64,000 nucleotides of DNA from Podospora comata (Eukaryota; Ascomycota; Sordariomycetes; Sordariales; Podosporaceae). The DNA lies in assembly GCA_017354895.1 (NCBI GenBank), contig CP071496.1:434001-498000 (forward strand), given 5' to 3'. This document shows positions 21,304 to 32,487 of this stretch, one piece after another (the stretch's first letter is position 1; every line of letters begins with the position of its first letter). The translations under genes were made by a program, and so were the position numbers. The notes under the pieces are model-generated. The model saw only the letters and a list, made by a program, of their open reading frames with translations. It did no database searches and was not told the DNA's origin.

Positions 21304-22492
21304 TGTCGAAAAACCGCCGAGCTCAGCTCTCGTAGCATGGAGAATGGTTATGCAAGGTTTTGCGAGGCTTCTTTGGCTGCCTTAGGCCTTTGCAGTCAAA
21401 AAGGAATCTGTTGTCTGCCCATATGACTATTCGACAGCGGGAAAAGCCGAGCAGGTGCGCGGGAGACGGACGGAACTAGTAGGCTCAACAAATCAGTAGC
21501 TGAAACCAGGATACGCCCTCAGATATAGACAAGAATTACCTGCCCCGAGTGATTGTTGAGAAGCGTAGTGCAAAACTCAGTAGGTTCGATTGTTGCTGTT
21601 TCCAAAGGTCGACAACCCCGCACATCGGGCATTTTGCTGACGTTGGTGCCCAAGCGGTTGGCTTCAACTGCGCATACTGGAAGCATTGTCATTGGCGTTG
21701 CTTTGCTGGCGTGCATGAAGATGTCCCTTTGAAGGCCGTCGTTTTGCCCCATCGTTTCGTTCTCTTACACCTCAGCTTCTCAGCCCCCTACTGCCGGTAT
21801 CCCAGAAGCTGTCTAGATCCTACAGGACTATAGCATATCACCCCGACATCAAAGATCCCAATACCCGAGATTTGTGGCTAGGCCAGAGAAAGCAAACGAC
21901 TATATACCTGACGTGAGGGGCTGGGCTGTGCCGCAGTGATGGGCCAAGTCCAGCACAAACGCGCACGGACATCCACACGTGATCCAGTCTTTCAGCTGAA
22001 TCCTTAGCAAAACGCATTCCTTGCGATAGCACACATATGATCTTGATTTCGGCTTCGAAGATCGGAGTGGTAAATATCCAGATATACAAAGAGGTATGCT
22101 TCAACATCATTCCGCCTGAGAGCCTGAAAATACACACTCGATGTACCGAAGTACCTATATTTGCTACAGCCGTTTTATTTTCGATTTTTATTTTCTGTCG
22201 GCGCTTACATGCTTCAGGTTCATTGGAAGACTGAGGGTGAGAATGTAGAAGATGGGGAGAGAAATCTTCCTCAGTTTTGGGCAGTATGTCTTCCGAAATC
22301 TGCATCAGATTTCCCTGGAAATGACAGTGTGGGTGTACTTTCTTCGGGGATAAATAGTTACGCAAAGATGTGCCTGGCAAAGTGGCTTACGGCGACAGGG
22401 AGAAGGCATGATGGAAATTATTGATATTGTAGAGTCACTCATGTAGTAGTCAGTATGTCTCGGTAAATATCTTAGATAGTAACCACTATATC
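21304..22492. other. Intergenic upstream of HNWD
   Basis: No supported gene. Several short ORFs on both strands (for example 21838-22380 minus) have no recognisable pattern. The HNWD promoter must lie here, but no distinct element stands out. Confidence 0.5.
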
Positions 22493-23323
22493 TTATTTCT
22501 CAATCAGCCCCGTAAACTCAAGCCTCTCCTTCGAGCACGGCTGGAGCAGCTCCTTCAAGACCGGGATCCACCACTCCTCATGCGAGTGACAAAGCTTCAT
22601 GGCAAAGGCATACTCAGCATACTCAGGATAAAAGCCACTCCTTTCCCAGTCGATAATCCCAGTTATTTGGCCATCCTTAACCATGATATTCCTCGGTGTC
22701 AGATCTCCATGCGTCAGAACAAAATTCCCAGACGAAGCGCGGCGTTCCTTTTCCACAAATCTCTTCCATTTCCACTTAGTGAGTGCATTCCCGTTCACCC
22801 GGGCGAGACACCACTCATCGAATTGCTCCTCGCTGTCAAACGGCCCCAGCTTGGTGGTGCCAATCGAGTCGTAGAGGTTCTGGGCTGGTTGCCGATCCAA
22901 GCGACCAATGAAGGGTTGTTTGCAGGCGCGCATGCGGGTAAGTTGTGTGCGCAGTTGCTCTTTGATACTCGATTGTTCGCCGGGAGTCAAGTCATGCCAG
23001 GCCTGATCAAGGCTAACGCCAGGAACCAGCTCGCTGACCATCACACGGGCGAGAAGTCTGTGGGCGATCACGTCGTAGACGCCACGGACGTTGGGAGCTA
23101 GGATACCATTGGTAGCAGCGTATTGCATCATGTCGGCCTCGGAACGATCAAATCCCTTTGGAGGCTTGACTTTGACGGCTAGAGCTACACCGGATGGGGT
23201 GGTGGTTTTGATGACGCGGTTGCCAAAAAAGTTGTAGATTTCGTTTCCCTTGACTGCGTCCACGTAGCCCATCGTTTTGAGGTTGGGCAGCTCATCTTTG
23301 GGGTCGACTGCTGGGTTGGCCAT
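22493..23323 (-). CDS. Aminoglycoside phosphotransferase (APH)-like kinase
   Basis: This is a single-exon gene of 276 residues. The kinase-like catalytic loop is clear: VLTHGDLTPRNIMVKDGQIT contains the HGD-x-x-x-x-N motif. It is followed by GIIDWERSGFYPEYAEYAFA, where the Asp acts as the metal ligand (DFG equivalent). The N-lobe has VIKTTTPSGVALAVKV and the acidic region EADMMQYAA. Choline kinase/APH (PF01636) proteins of this type are very numerous in fungi. Their substrates are mostly unknown, and antibiotic resistance should not be assumed. No signal peptide or membrane span; presumably cytosolic. The start at 23323 gives the expected family length. Confidence 0.85.
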   Translation of the reverse strand: MANPAVDPKDELPNLKTMGYVDAVKGNEIYNFFGNRVIKTTTPSGVALAVKVKPPKGFDRSEADMMQYAATNGILAPNVRGVYDVIAHRLLARVMVSELVPGVSLDQAWHDLTPGEQSSIKEQLRTQLTRMRACKQPFIGRLDRQPAQNLYDSIGTTKLGPFDSEEQFDEWCLARVNGNALTKWKWKRFVEKERRASSGNFVLTHGDLTPRNIMVKDGQITGIIDWERSGFYPEYAEYAFAMKLCHSHEEWWIPVLKELLQPCSKERLEFTGLIEK

Positions 23324-23914
23324 ATTTTCGGGTTTATTAGGGAGTTACGATGAGAGAGATAACGTGGAGTATTTGGTGATCGAAGACAATGTATGTTTTG
23401 GTTCACTCTTTTATGGTTGTCGGGTTGCATGTATGGAGCAGTCGTTGTCGTTGGCTGTTGGTTTGTTTCACGACATCGCTCCTTCACCCCACATTTTTCT
23501 GCTGGGCCACACACTAGGTAGGGTAAGGGTTATAGCGCAGTGCATCGCCAGTCTTCGCCCTGGGCCTCTTCGCCGTAATACTAGCTGCCGCTTACTGGCA
23601 ACGATATGACGGTTGAACGAGAGAGGATATTTATGTTGTGGCTCAAGCAGGCCTCCACGTTCCCGACATAAAAACAGTAAGGGCACAGATCCGATGTTTT
23701 GTACAAAGAATTGCTGTCAGCGCGCAGCGCAACAGAACTTGTGTTGATGTCTATCTAGTAGTCTGTGATTTCTAACCAACAGAGATCTATCTTATGGTAC
23801 GTGTATCCAACAAACAACCAAAACTCCAAACGCCATCTACCGCCATTGCCAATTCTCCATGTCAAAGAACAACACCCCCATCAATCAAAGTGCCATTGTT
23901 TCTCCTGATACTAC
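23324..23914. other. Intergenic, nothing recognised
   Basis: Upstream region of the APH-like gene and downstream region of the next gene; no supported element. Confidence 0.5.
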
Positions 23915-24748
23915 TCAGTTGATGGAAAAGCGACTGTTTGAGCGGCCGCTATCCCGTCTGCTTGGGCCGGGAGCCGGAGCGGGCGGAGGCGCAGCCCTGT
24001 GCCGCCCCATGGCGGTCGTCATCCTAGTCAGAGGCGTCGGGCGATCATCGCGAATATGACTGATGGCTTCGGCGGTGACATCCTCGGGCCACAGCTGATT
24101 CATATAAATGATGCTCTCCAAGCAAAAATGCTGGCAGTTATTGAAGAGCTGATGGTAATCGCCGCTGCGGTTGAAAACCTCTTCTGTGGCGCGCCTGACC
24201 TGCTGGTTGTTGACGATGGCGCCATTGATCGGGAATGCAGACCTGGCCCTGGTGTTTGTCAACACGTAGATTTCCTCGTTGACTGCGTAGTTTGTTTTGG
24301 CCTTGGTTCCGCTGGATCCACCAGGCAGGATGCTGATGTGGTACAGCCTGCCCTGCGGGCTCCCGTCCTCATCGGGAAGGAAGAGCCCCTGGTGCCCAGT
24401 AGTGTTGCTTCCCCACCCGACGCGGTGTAGCTGACGCCGAACTCTCATGTCAAGCTCAACGGAAGAGCTTCCACGTGAACCAGGTCTTGACGGTGCACGG
24501 GGTGCGGAGTCTCTAGAAGGAGGACGGGCCCCGTTAGAGTCTCTGGATGGAGGGCGAGAGGCATTAGAGTCTCTGGAGGGAGGGCGAGCAGCAGAGTCTC
24601 TTGAGGGAGGACGGGAACTGCTAGAAGGGGCCACAGAAGAGCCACGGCTGGCGGTACCGTGACTGGAAGCCGGCCGGCCGGAGCTGGTAGAGGGACGGGG
24701 AGCCTGAGCCTGAGAGTGGGTGGAAGAGCTGGAAGAGCGACGAGACAT
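23915..24748 (-). CDS. Protein with Ser/Arg-rich N-terminus and NCxHF motif (LRAT/PPPDE-like?)
   Basis: This is a single-exon gene of 277 residues. Residues 1-95 are low complexity, with five loose copies of RPPSRDS among long Ser runs, probably disordered. Residues 100-230 look like a small globular domain: HRVGWGSNTTGHQGLFL, YHISILPGG, then YHQLFNNCQHFCLESIIYM. An Asn-Cys-x-His-Phe motif preceded by a His-containing strand is the pattern of the circularly permuted papain-like LRAT/PPPDE fold, so a thiol acyltransferase or deubiquitinase-like role is possible. That assignment rests on a short motif only. The last 40 residues are again Pro/Arg/Ser-rich. Confidence 0.6.
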   Translation of the reverse strand: MSRRSSSSSTHSQAQAPRPSTSSGRPASSHGTASRGSSVAPSSSSRPPSRDSAARPPSRDSNASRPPSRDSNGARPPSRDSAPRAPSRPGSRGSSSVELDMRVRRQLHRVGWGSNTTGHQGLFLPDEDGSPQGRLYHISILPGGSSGTKAKTNYAVNEEIYVLTNTRARSAFPINGAIVNNQQVRRATEEVFNRSGDYHQLFNNCQHFCLESIIYMNQLWPEDVTAEAISHIRDDRPTPLTRMTTAMGRHRAAPPPAPAPGPSRRDSGRSNSRFSIN

Positions 24749-25976
24749 GGTTCTTGATGTTGGAAAAGGGGTTGGAGATAACGATGGGTAAGCGAGAGAT
24801 AATGATAATGCGGGAGGCTTCGATCAACGATGCTGAATGTATGTTTGGGCTGGAGAGGGTCGGTTTCATTTTTGAGAGAGCAACGAGGTGTATTAATACA
24901 AGTTTTTATCCAGTAGATAGATACCTAAGGTAGCTGATCATCTGGACCACCAGACATTACCGAAGTGGCCAACAGCCAGGTCTGTAACAAGCCTGACCAC
25001 ATCTCGGCTCATATCACGACGCGTTGACCAACGGACAGCCTAGACTGAACATCACCATTCTCACGGCGTTGAGGATCTTGGCCTAGACGGCAAGTCAACA
25101 CGGTGACATTTGAATTCATACGGTGGAGCCAGCAAGGCCAAACGCTTCTGTAAATAGTGCAACCAACCCCTTCTTCTTGGCTTGACCACTGCGGTGGACG
25201 GGGAACCAGACCCTGAACTGTGGAGTTCAAGGATCAGAATGCCCATCTTCACCAATTGCTGCCCATCTTATGACATTCTGGGGCCGGATGTGGCGTGGCG
25301 GCCCGTCGTATACGTATGAACGCCTTGCGGCGCGGAGACTGTGCCTCTCGGAAGGCCATAAGTTACCAGAATAGGCTCAGGATTTGGTTAGTAGCATTCG
25401 CTTATCGCCGAACTTTGGGGAATTACGCCTTGAGGTTGCCTATATCCATCAAAGTTGTGGGTCCCAAAGCCGATGTTGCTGTATCTATTCCTCCCCTGGC
25501 TCAATACCAAACATTGAACAGCAAGACTGACCGTGAAGATCAATGCCACTGTCCAGAGCTGTGCGCCCCAAGTTAGGTAGCCCTCCTGCTACGCTGTAGA
25601 AGAACATTGGCTTAATTCCCGCCCCTTGCATCATTCATCTATCGCGACAGCTTTCGATCCCACCACCAGGTCTCCATGCAGTCGTCCCGGCTGTGTGTGT
25701 CCAACCGTGGACGGCCCAATTAACCAGTGCACATTAGCCGACTGACAGTGCCGGTGCAACTCAAATTCCAACCACACAACCATCACGACCAAGGTTTCTT
25801 AACGAGGTACCCCGCCGGCAAGCTGTTGACCTTCCATCAGTGGCAATTCTTGGCAAACTGCTACACCTTGGCAGGTGAGTCGAGGCCAGCCGTAGATCAA
25901 TGTATATAGCCATAAACAGATGCGTTGGGACCAACGATGGGACTTGGTTTCTCAGGCGCAGTTTCTGTTCAACACC
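24749..25976. other. Intergenic, upstream of GH115
   Basis: No supported gene over about 1.2 kb. The promoter of the GH115 gene lies at the right end; no clear TATA box was seen. Confidence 0.5.
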
Positions 25977-28900
25977 ATGCGGCTCTTGATTTGGGCTTGG
26001 GCTGCTGCCAGCCTCTCTTTTGGCTGTGTTGCGTTGCTTGAGGAGCGAATTGTTTCGTTTGAGGTCGATGCTGATGCGGCGGCGGCAAGCGCACAACTCG
26101 ATATCGCCAGTGCGCCGATTTTTGTCTCTGAGGATGATCCGATTGGCGTTCATATTGCGGCCAACAGTCTGGCGAAGGATCTTGAGCAAATCACTGGAAT
26201 AACCAGGTCTGTCGCCAACGCGACCTTCGCCAGCATCTCGAGCGAGGCAAACCGGGGCCCATTCATCATCGCCGGCTCGGTCAATTCGACATTGATCCGC
26301 GACCTGTCCTCTCAAGGCGTCATCAACGTGTCGGATATTCGGGGGAAATGGGAGACTTTCAAGACAACCACGGTTCGGCTTTCTGGCAGCAGACCTGCGC
26401 TTGTTATTGCGGGAAGTGACAAGAGAGGTGTCATATTCGGGATCCACACGCTCGCAGAGCAATCAGGGCAGTCGCCATACCATTGGTTTGCCGATGTGCC
26501 CGCCCAGAAACATTCCCAAATCTTTGCCCTCAACAAAACGACAGTTCATGGCGAACCAACCGTCAGATACAGGGGGCTTTTCATCAACGATGAAGAGCCG
26601 GCGCTGAACACGTGGTGGGCCCGTCAACACAACGCTACGCGATATCCTCTCGACACGGAATTTTACGCCCGTGTATTTGATCTTTTGCTTCGTCTGAAGG
26701 CCAACTACCTCTGGCCAGCAATGTGGAAATCATGGACGCCACCGCCGGGAAATATCTTTTTTATCGATGACCCTGGAAACCAGCAGCTGGCCGATGATTA
26801 TGGAATCGTTATTTCTACCGCTCATCACGAGCCAATGCAAATGGCTACCAACGAGTGGAACGAGACGGAGAGAGGCCCGTGGGATTGGTCCAAGAACAAG
26901 GCCAATGTGACCAAGTTCTTTGAGGAGGGTATCGCCCGTGCTGGCAAGAATGAGTCTTACTTCACCATTGGGATGAGGGGTCTGGGAGATGAGGCGGCGA
27001 ATACCCAGAACGCAATCGAGATGCTCAGGGATGTGTTCAAGGTTCAGCGGGGAATCATCAAGAAGTTTCATGGGTCTGAGACGGCTGTCAACCAGGTGTG
27101 GGCGCTGTACAAAGAGGTGGCCTCGTACTATGACGCTGGTTTGGATCCGGATGGTGATATTACGCTATTGTTCCCAGATGACAACCAGGGGAATGTTTAC
27201 CGTCTTCCAACCGGGAACGAAACCGAGCGGCCAGGTGGGACTGGAGTGTACTTCCATTTTGAGTATGTCGGTTTGCCGAGGTCTTACAAGTGGCATAACA
27301 CCAACAACCTAGGCAAGGTGTACAAGGAGCTGTTACACTCTCACTTGAGAGGTGCAAATAGGATTTGGATCATGAATGTGGGCGACATTAAACCAATGGA
27401 GTTACCGCTGAACCTGGCTATGGACCTAGCTTGGGATGCGTCGAGCATTTCGTTTGACAGCATCCCGCAATACCTGGTTCAGTATGCCGCCAGGGAGTTT
27501 GGCCCTGAACACGCAGAGGAGATTGGCGATATTCTTATGGAGCACTCTCGTCTGGTTGGGATGCGTAGATATGAGCACATTGACCCGGCTACGTTTTCAA
27601 CCACTGCTTATCACGAAGCCGAACGGGTCCTCTCACGCTGGGACTACTTGGCGAGTCGCGTCAACAATGTCACTGCACTTCTCCCAGCTGAGACTAAACC
27701 CGCATTCTTTCAACTGGTCGGTCAACCGGTCCTCTCAGGGGCAACATTTGTCTCGGTGGCCATCAAGACAGCCTTCAACCTTCGATATGCTCGCGAAAGA
27801 AGAAATTCGGCCAACCTCCTTGCTTCCAGCGTTCTGGAGCACTTCGAAACCTCCTTTGACCTCATAGAAGAATGGGACAACATGCTCGACGGAAAGTGGG
27901 CGGACATGATGTCCCAAGCGGTCTACGACGCAGTCGAAGAACCCAAAATGTGGGCCAACCCATCAAGAGACATCCTTTCCAACCTCTCATATGTCCAAAT
28001 CCGACAAAACATGCAATTCTCTCTCGGTAACCTCGGTCTCTACGCCGAAGGTTCCTCTTCCCCTGCTGAACAAGGCCGCTGGGCCGAGTCAGTCGACGCC
28101 AGCATGCCCACCACCAACTTTGCACCTCTACTCCCCCAACTTGACCCCTTTGCCGCACTACAGGAGAGGATAGTGGAGGTTTTCCACAGAGGCGATCATC
28201 GCGTCCCTCTCAACTGGACTCTTGACCCTTGGGAGGAAGACTGGCTGCACATCACCCCTACAGGCGGCACGTTGAACTCGACCCATCCAGACGACAAAAT
28301 CGTCCTTTCCATCCCTGACTGGTCAAAAGTCCCGGTTGAGTTTAACAAAACAGTTCTCATCGGAGTCCGCTCGACACCGGCACGATACCCCTATTTTGAT
28401 CAAATCCGGCTTCCGGTCCTGAACTTTGTTCCCCCAAACACGTTTGAGGGATACCCAGAGTCATCAGGGGGTTACATCTCCATCGAGGCCCCTCATTTCT
28501 CCCCTAACTTCTCCACCCCAAACACCTCCGACATTCACTTCCTGGCTATCCCCAACCTAGGCACGAGATCAAACACCGGCTCTCTTGCCCTCCGGCCTTT
28601 CTTGTCTGCTAGGGGAGATGTTCCCAAGGCGAAAGAAGGGAAGGCTGTATATCCCATATATTTATTTTCTGACAGCCCCCCGAGCGTGAAACACAATGTT
28701 ACTGCAACGGTGTTTATCAACGCAGGGTTGGACACCGACCCGAGGCTCAAGATGGAGTTCTCGCTCACGTTGGATGACCAGCCGGCGAGGTTTCAGAGGG
28801 TGTTGGGGGATTATGTCAAGAATCCGCATGCGGGGGATATACCGCCTGAGTGGTTGCCACACGTGGCTGATCAGGTCTGGACAAAAAAGGTAAATTTAGG

Positions 28901-29144
28901 GGAGGTGGGGGAGGGGAGGCACGAGGTTGTTTGGAGGGTGAACTCGCCAGAGGTGTATCTGGAGAAGATTGTGGTTGATGTTAGGGGGGTGGTGCAGGAT
29001 AGTTATCTGGGGCCGGGGGAGACGAGGTGGGTGGATGCGACGGAGGTTATGGGAGGGGAGAGAAGGGGGAGGGGGAAGGGGTGGAGGGGGAAGGGGAAGA
29101 GGGGGTGGAGGAGTAGGATGGGGGTGGGAGGGTTGTGGATGTGA
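25977..29144 (+). CDS. GH115 xylan alpha-glucuronidase, secreted
   Basis: This is a single-exon gene. The second in-frame ATG at 25977 is chosen because it sits in a CACCATG context and starts directly with a signal peptide (MRLLIWAWAAASLSFGCVA), giving 1055 residues. An upstream ATG at 25920 would add 19 residues before it. The protein matches the whole length of glycoside hydrolase family 115. Blocks include GVIFGIHTLAEQSGQSPYHW, FINDEEPALNTWW, LKANYLWPAMW, YGIVISTAHHEPMQ and ANRIWIMNVGDIKPMELPL. Many N-glycosylation sequons are present. GH115 enzymes remove 4-O-methyl-glucuronic acid side chains from glucuronoxylan, so the product acts outside the cell on plant cell wall. The last about 25 residues are a Gly/Arg/Lys-rich tail (see the G-run repeat). 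Confidence 0.93.
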   Translation: MRLLIWAWAAASLSFGCVALLEERIVSFEVDADAAAASAQLDIASAPIFVSEDDPIGVHIAANSLAKDLEQITGITRSVANATFASISSEANRGPFIIAGSVNSTLIRDLSSQGVINVSDIRGKWETFKTTTVRLSGSRPALVIAGSDKRGVIFGIHTLAEQSGQSPYHWFADVPAQKHSQIFALNKTTVHGEPTVRYRGLFINDEEPALNTWWARQHNATRYPLDTEFYARVFDLLLRLKANYLWPAMWKSWTPPPGNIFFIDDPGNQQLADDYGIVISTAHHEPMQMATNEWNETERGPWDWSKNKANVTKFFEEGIARAGKNESYFTIGMRGLGDEAANTQNAIEMLRDVFKVQRGIIKKFHGSETAVNQVWALYKEVASYYDAGLDPDGDITLLFPDDNQGNVYRLPTGNETERPGGTGVYFHFEYVGLPRSYKWHNTNNLGKVYKELLHSHLRGANRIWIMNVGDIKPMELPLNLAMDLAWDASSISFDSIPQYLVQYAAREFGPEHAEEIGDILMEHSRLVGMRRYEHIDPATFSTTAYHEAERVLSRWDYLASRVNNVTALLPAETKPAFFQLVGQPVLSGATFVSVAIKTAFNLRYARERRNSANLLASSVLEHFETSFDLIEEWDNMLDGKWADMMSQAVYDAVEEPKMWANPSRDILSNLSYVQIRQNMQFSLGNLGLYAEGSSSPAEQGRWAESVDASMPTTNFAPLLPQLDPFAALQERIVEVFHRGDHRVPLNWTLDPWEEDWLHITPTGGTLNSTHPDDKIVLSIPDWSKVPVEFNKTVLIGVRSTPARYPYFDQIRLPVLNFVPPNTFEGYPESSGGYISIEAPHFSPNFSTPNTSDIHFLAIPNLGTRSNTGSLALRPFLSARGDVPKAKEGKAVYPIYLFSDSPPSVKHNVTATVFINAGLDTDPRLKMEFSLTLDDQPARFQRVLGDYVKNPHAGDIPPEWLPHVADQVWTKKVNLGEVGEGRHEVVWRVNSPEVYLEKIVVDVRGVVQDSYLGPGETRWVDATEVMGGERRGRGKGWRGKGKRGWRSRMGVGGLWM
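29041..29142 (+). repeat. G-run purine tract in the GH115 3' coding end
   Basis: About 100 bp of nearly pure purine on the plus strand, with more than ten runs of three or more G. It encodes the basic Gly/Arg/Lys tail of the GH115 protein. The spacing is compatible with G-quadruplex formation. Confidence 0.7.
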
Positions 29145-29622
29145 GGGTTGGTTTACCCCTGAGCTCAATTCCTGAGCTTTACCCCTGAGTGCAAGGTCAA
29201 TATTGACATGACATGCTTGAAGCAAAACAGACTCTGTGCCCTTCCCAAAATGCATAACTGTGCGCGCTGGTGCCAGTTGCAATTGCTCTTTGTCTCACAA
29301 CAGAGTTTTCTGTGTTTCGATTGATATCGCGAGACTTCATTCCAGCTCTATTGTTAACAATTGAGCTGCCCCACCCTTTGTGACTACGAGCTTCTTTGAG
29401 GCCGAGTCTCAATGCAGACACATGAACTCATCTCCCTTTGTGTAGCTAGAGGTCGAGAAGCTCGAACAAAAACACGGCTCTTTGTTCACTATCAACTCCA
29501 CGTTAATTCTTTCTTATCTGTAATAAATGCAACCACTGTTTATTTTCAACCCTCAAACATCATGTAAGATACATTCAGTCATCATCGGACAAGTGATATT
29601 GAGTTGAGACATCGAAGCGAAA
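29145..29622. other. Intergenic, nothing recognised
   Basis: Includes a short direct repeat (TACCCCTGAG at 29153-29162 and 29180-29189); otherwise featureless. Confidence 0.5.
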
Positions 29623-31836
29623 ATGCCTGAGACTCCAGCATATCAATCCGGAAAGTTCGGGCCCACAGAGTCGACATCGGGATGGCGTGAAAAGAATCCA
29701 GACGGCATTGATACGACCCCCGAGGATCAGAAGCCGGCGGCCGGAAGGCGTCGCCGACCTACTGGGAAACGACCCTCCGGAATTCCAGCTGAGAGTGACG
29801 ACCCTGACAGCTCGCCGACCTACAACAGTCGCCAGGGTAGGCCAATACGGTACAGACCACTTGCGAATCGGAGGCTGTTTTCGAGGCAGACGCCTAACCT
29901 CCCTATCGCCGGTGTTGGTATCACTCCCGGGCCCTCGACGGGCCCACCACCTCAGACACCCGAGGAGCAGGCTATTGCCGCTGGCAATAAACGACAAAGG
30001 GAACGGGGCTCGACGCCCCTTGCACCTCGTGCCAACAGACGACGCGTGGATGAGGCTGGCAGACAGACATACGATGACCCTACCTCGCCCCCTCGGGGTG
30101 GTACGGCCGCACCAGCTACGCCAACGCAATGGATTCATGATGATGATATGGATAAAGAGAGACAGGACTCGGATGAGGAGGAGCACGCGTCACCTACTGC
30201 AGCGCGGGCAGCAAGAAAGATTTTGAGACCTACGGGTACAAGAAATACCGCGGGGATTTTGGACAGGCAGGCCCTTTTGGCAAAGGCTCGGGAAGAACGC
30301 GAGAAGGTCAGTCAATTGACTAGCGCGTTTGGAGGCATGTCTGTCAACTGGATGGATTTAGACTGGCAGCCGGAGACCTCTGCCAGACCTGACCCTCCTC
30401 GTGTGCCTGTCCAGCTCCCGCAGATTGACTGGGATGCTCCCATTGACCAGGAGCCAATGGTGGTTGATGATGCGCCCCCGCCATCGGCCAAGATGCTGAG
30501 GTTGTGGCAGAAGGCGAAGGACAGGCTGGGCTTAAAGGACAGCCAAACTGAGAGAAGCCAGCAGCAGGTAGACGACGAGCTGACCTGGACTGGGACGGCG
30601 GAGCAACAACTTCAAAGCCAAAGCACGGCGGACCAGAGCACGAGCAGTGGAAGAACCTATCACCCGTACCGTCCGCTCGTGAACCAGGGAATCAACCGGC
30701 ACTCTCCCCAAGCCAGCAGGAACAGAGCCTCTGCCGGAGCATATGCACCAGCACCCCCCTCTTCCTCTGCCAGCTCCAGCCGATCAGGACCATCCAGAAA
30801 CCCTACCCTCCGGCGCATGACCGGCAATGCGAACCTGGCAGCCTCCTACCAATACAAAGCTCCAAGCCCTGACTGGGCCCAACGCCAGCGCCAGTCGTTT
30901 GTCATCGAAGAGGACAACGCGTCGGGAGTATCAAACCTCTACTACAACAAACCAGACCTCCACCGAACTGGCCACGTTAAAAGAATAAAGTTTGGCGCCG
31001 GGCATATCTTTAGCGGCCGGTTCCGGAGACACGGCGGAGAGAACTTCATCATGGCGTTCCCGTATGACATCCGCTTCTTGATCTACAAGGTGCTCTTGAC
31101 CTGTCATGCCAGGCTGATCAAGCTTGGTGCCGGCGCGCCGTTGATTACAGTAAGCATGGACATCACGCCGTGTGACAACCAGATCATGTTTACTTCCAAG
31201 ACGATCCATCTCGAGACCTTTAGAATCTTCTATGGGATCAACACGTTTGAGATCAAGGTCAACTGGGAGCACTTTCTTGATCCGTTGCATTTCTTGCCGG
31301 CAAACTTTGGGCTTGCGGTGAGGAAAATCAACCTTGTGCACGACTTCAAGATCAACTCCAATTTGAGGGAGGTGCTCGCCAGGATGAATGACATACCCTG
31401 CTACCACTACCCCAGCGGCCCGTCAACGCGCATTTTGGATTTTAACAGTTGGGCACCTATTCTCCAGAGGTTGGATTACTTGCATGTTGAGTGGAAGGTG
31501 GAAACGTGGGTGCGACACAGGTTGTATGCGGGTGCGGATTTGAACAAGACGAGACTGACAAAGAAGGATGGGTGGGAGGGGTGGGATGGGATTTGGTTCG
31601 CGATGCAGATGTACAAGACGACGCAGAAGGCGGGGAGCCAGAGGACGAGCAGTTACTTTTGTTACTGGGACAGCTGGATGGATCCGAGGTTTTGGATGGA
31701 TCTGGGATCGTATCATACTTGTGGTGCGAGGTGCAAGTATATGGAGGATTTCTTTGCCAAGTTGTGGGAGACGGATGTTGGGGCGAATTTCGATCGGAAC
31801 GATTTGGTAAGGGAGGATCCCGACTCGGAGTTTTAA
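29623..31836 (+). CDS. Disordered protein with C-terminal 2EXR/F-box-like region
   Basis: This is a single open frame of 737 residues. Residues 1-440 are rich in Pro, Ser, Arg, Gln and Asp, with a basic patch (AAGRRRRPTGKRPSG) that could be a nuclear signal, and are probably unstructured. The folded part starts near residue 470 with FPYDIRFLIYKVLL, which resembles the start of fungal 2EXR/F-box-like domains. It continues with ITPCDNQIMFTSKTIHLETF and a Cys/Trp-rich C-terminus (SYFCYWDSWMDPRFWMDLGS). Such proteins are common and uncharacterised in Pezizomycotina. No catalytic motif, signal peptide or membrane span is seen. Confidence 0.75.
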   Translation: MPETPAYQSGKFGPTESTSGWREKNPDGIDTTPEDQKPAAGRRRRPTGKRPSGIPAESDDPDSSPTYNSRQGRPIRYRPLANRRLFSRQTPNLPIAGVGITPGPSTGPPPQTPEEQAIAAGNKRQRERGSTPLAPRANRRRVDEAGRQTYDDPTSPPRGGTAAPATPTQWIHDDDMDKERQDSDEEEHASPTAARAARKILRPTGTRNTAGILDRQALLAKAREEREKVSQLTSAFGGMSVNWMDLDWQPETSARPDPPRVPVQLPQIDWDAPIDQEPMVVDDAPPPSAKMLRLWQKAKDRLGLKDSQTERSQQQVDDELTWTGTAEQQLQSQSTADQSTSSGRTYHPYRPLVNQGINRHSPQASRNRASAGAYAPAPPSSSASSSRSGPSRNPTLRRMTGNANLAASYQYKAPSPDWAQRQRQSFVIEEDNASGVSNLYYNKPDLHRTGHVKRIKFGAGHIFSGRFRRHGGENFIMAFPYDIRFLIYKVLLTCHARLIKLGAGAPLITVSMDITPCDNQIMFTSKTIHLETFRIFYGINTFEIKVNWEHFLDPLHFLPANFGLAVRKINLVHDFKINSNLREVLARMNDIPCYHYPSGPSTRILDFNSWAPILQRLDYLHVEWKVETWVRHRLYAGADLNKTRLTKKDGWEGWDGIWFAMQMYKTTQKAGSQRTSSYFCYWDSWMDPRFWMDLGSYHTCGARCKYMEDFFAKLWETDVGANFDRNDLVREDPDSEF

Positions 31837-32487
31837 GCGCTGTTGGTTTAGTGGCGTTGGTAGTAAAATGTCGTGAAATTTGATACAGATATTCAATTGT
31901 ACTTTTGTGTTTAACAAGGTCATTGTATATTCCATGTTTGCTTCAGGGGTGAACTCAGGGGGTAAACATGGTGAGACAGACAGGGTTAGGGTTCGGCTGG
32001 TCATGTCAACTGCTCGATGTGGATCTCTCTGCCCTCCACAATCCACATCGTTTTTGACATATCAGACTTCATCAGAGTGAGATAAGAGACTTAATCAGAG
32101 CGTCAATGCCTTATCTCAACATCAAAATGGAAGGTGTTGTTGGGCAGTCGCACGCCATGAGCGGGGGTGCAACAAGCGCGCACGCAATTTTGAGGAGGGC
32201 TGACGATTGGGACGCCAGGGAGGGAGGAACGACGCCATTGCCCGACCGGCACCGACGCTCTTCTCCCTGTTGTCTTCCTTCTCCCCCAAATATGCCATCA
32301 TCTGCCGCAATCATGGAGGGTAGTGGTGTTACCTCACACTTTTCCTTGGTCGATACCATCTTTTCTATTTGTTCTATCTTTTGATGTATGTATATACACG
32401 CCGGCATGACCACCACCAATCGAGCAGCCAAGACGTCACCTATAGCCCCCAAACTCCGTCAACGCCCAAAACCGACACGGATCGCCA
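31837..32487. other. Intergenic between convergent genes
   Basis: Shared 3' region of the 2EXR-like gene and the MFS transporter. Short ORFs at 32106-32452 occur on both strands and are unsupported. Confidence 0.5.
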
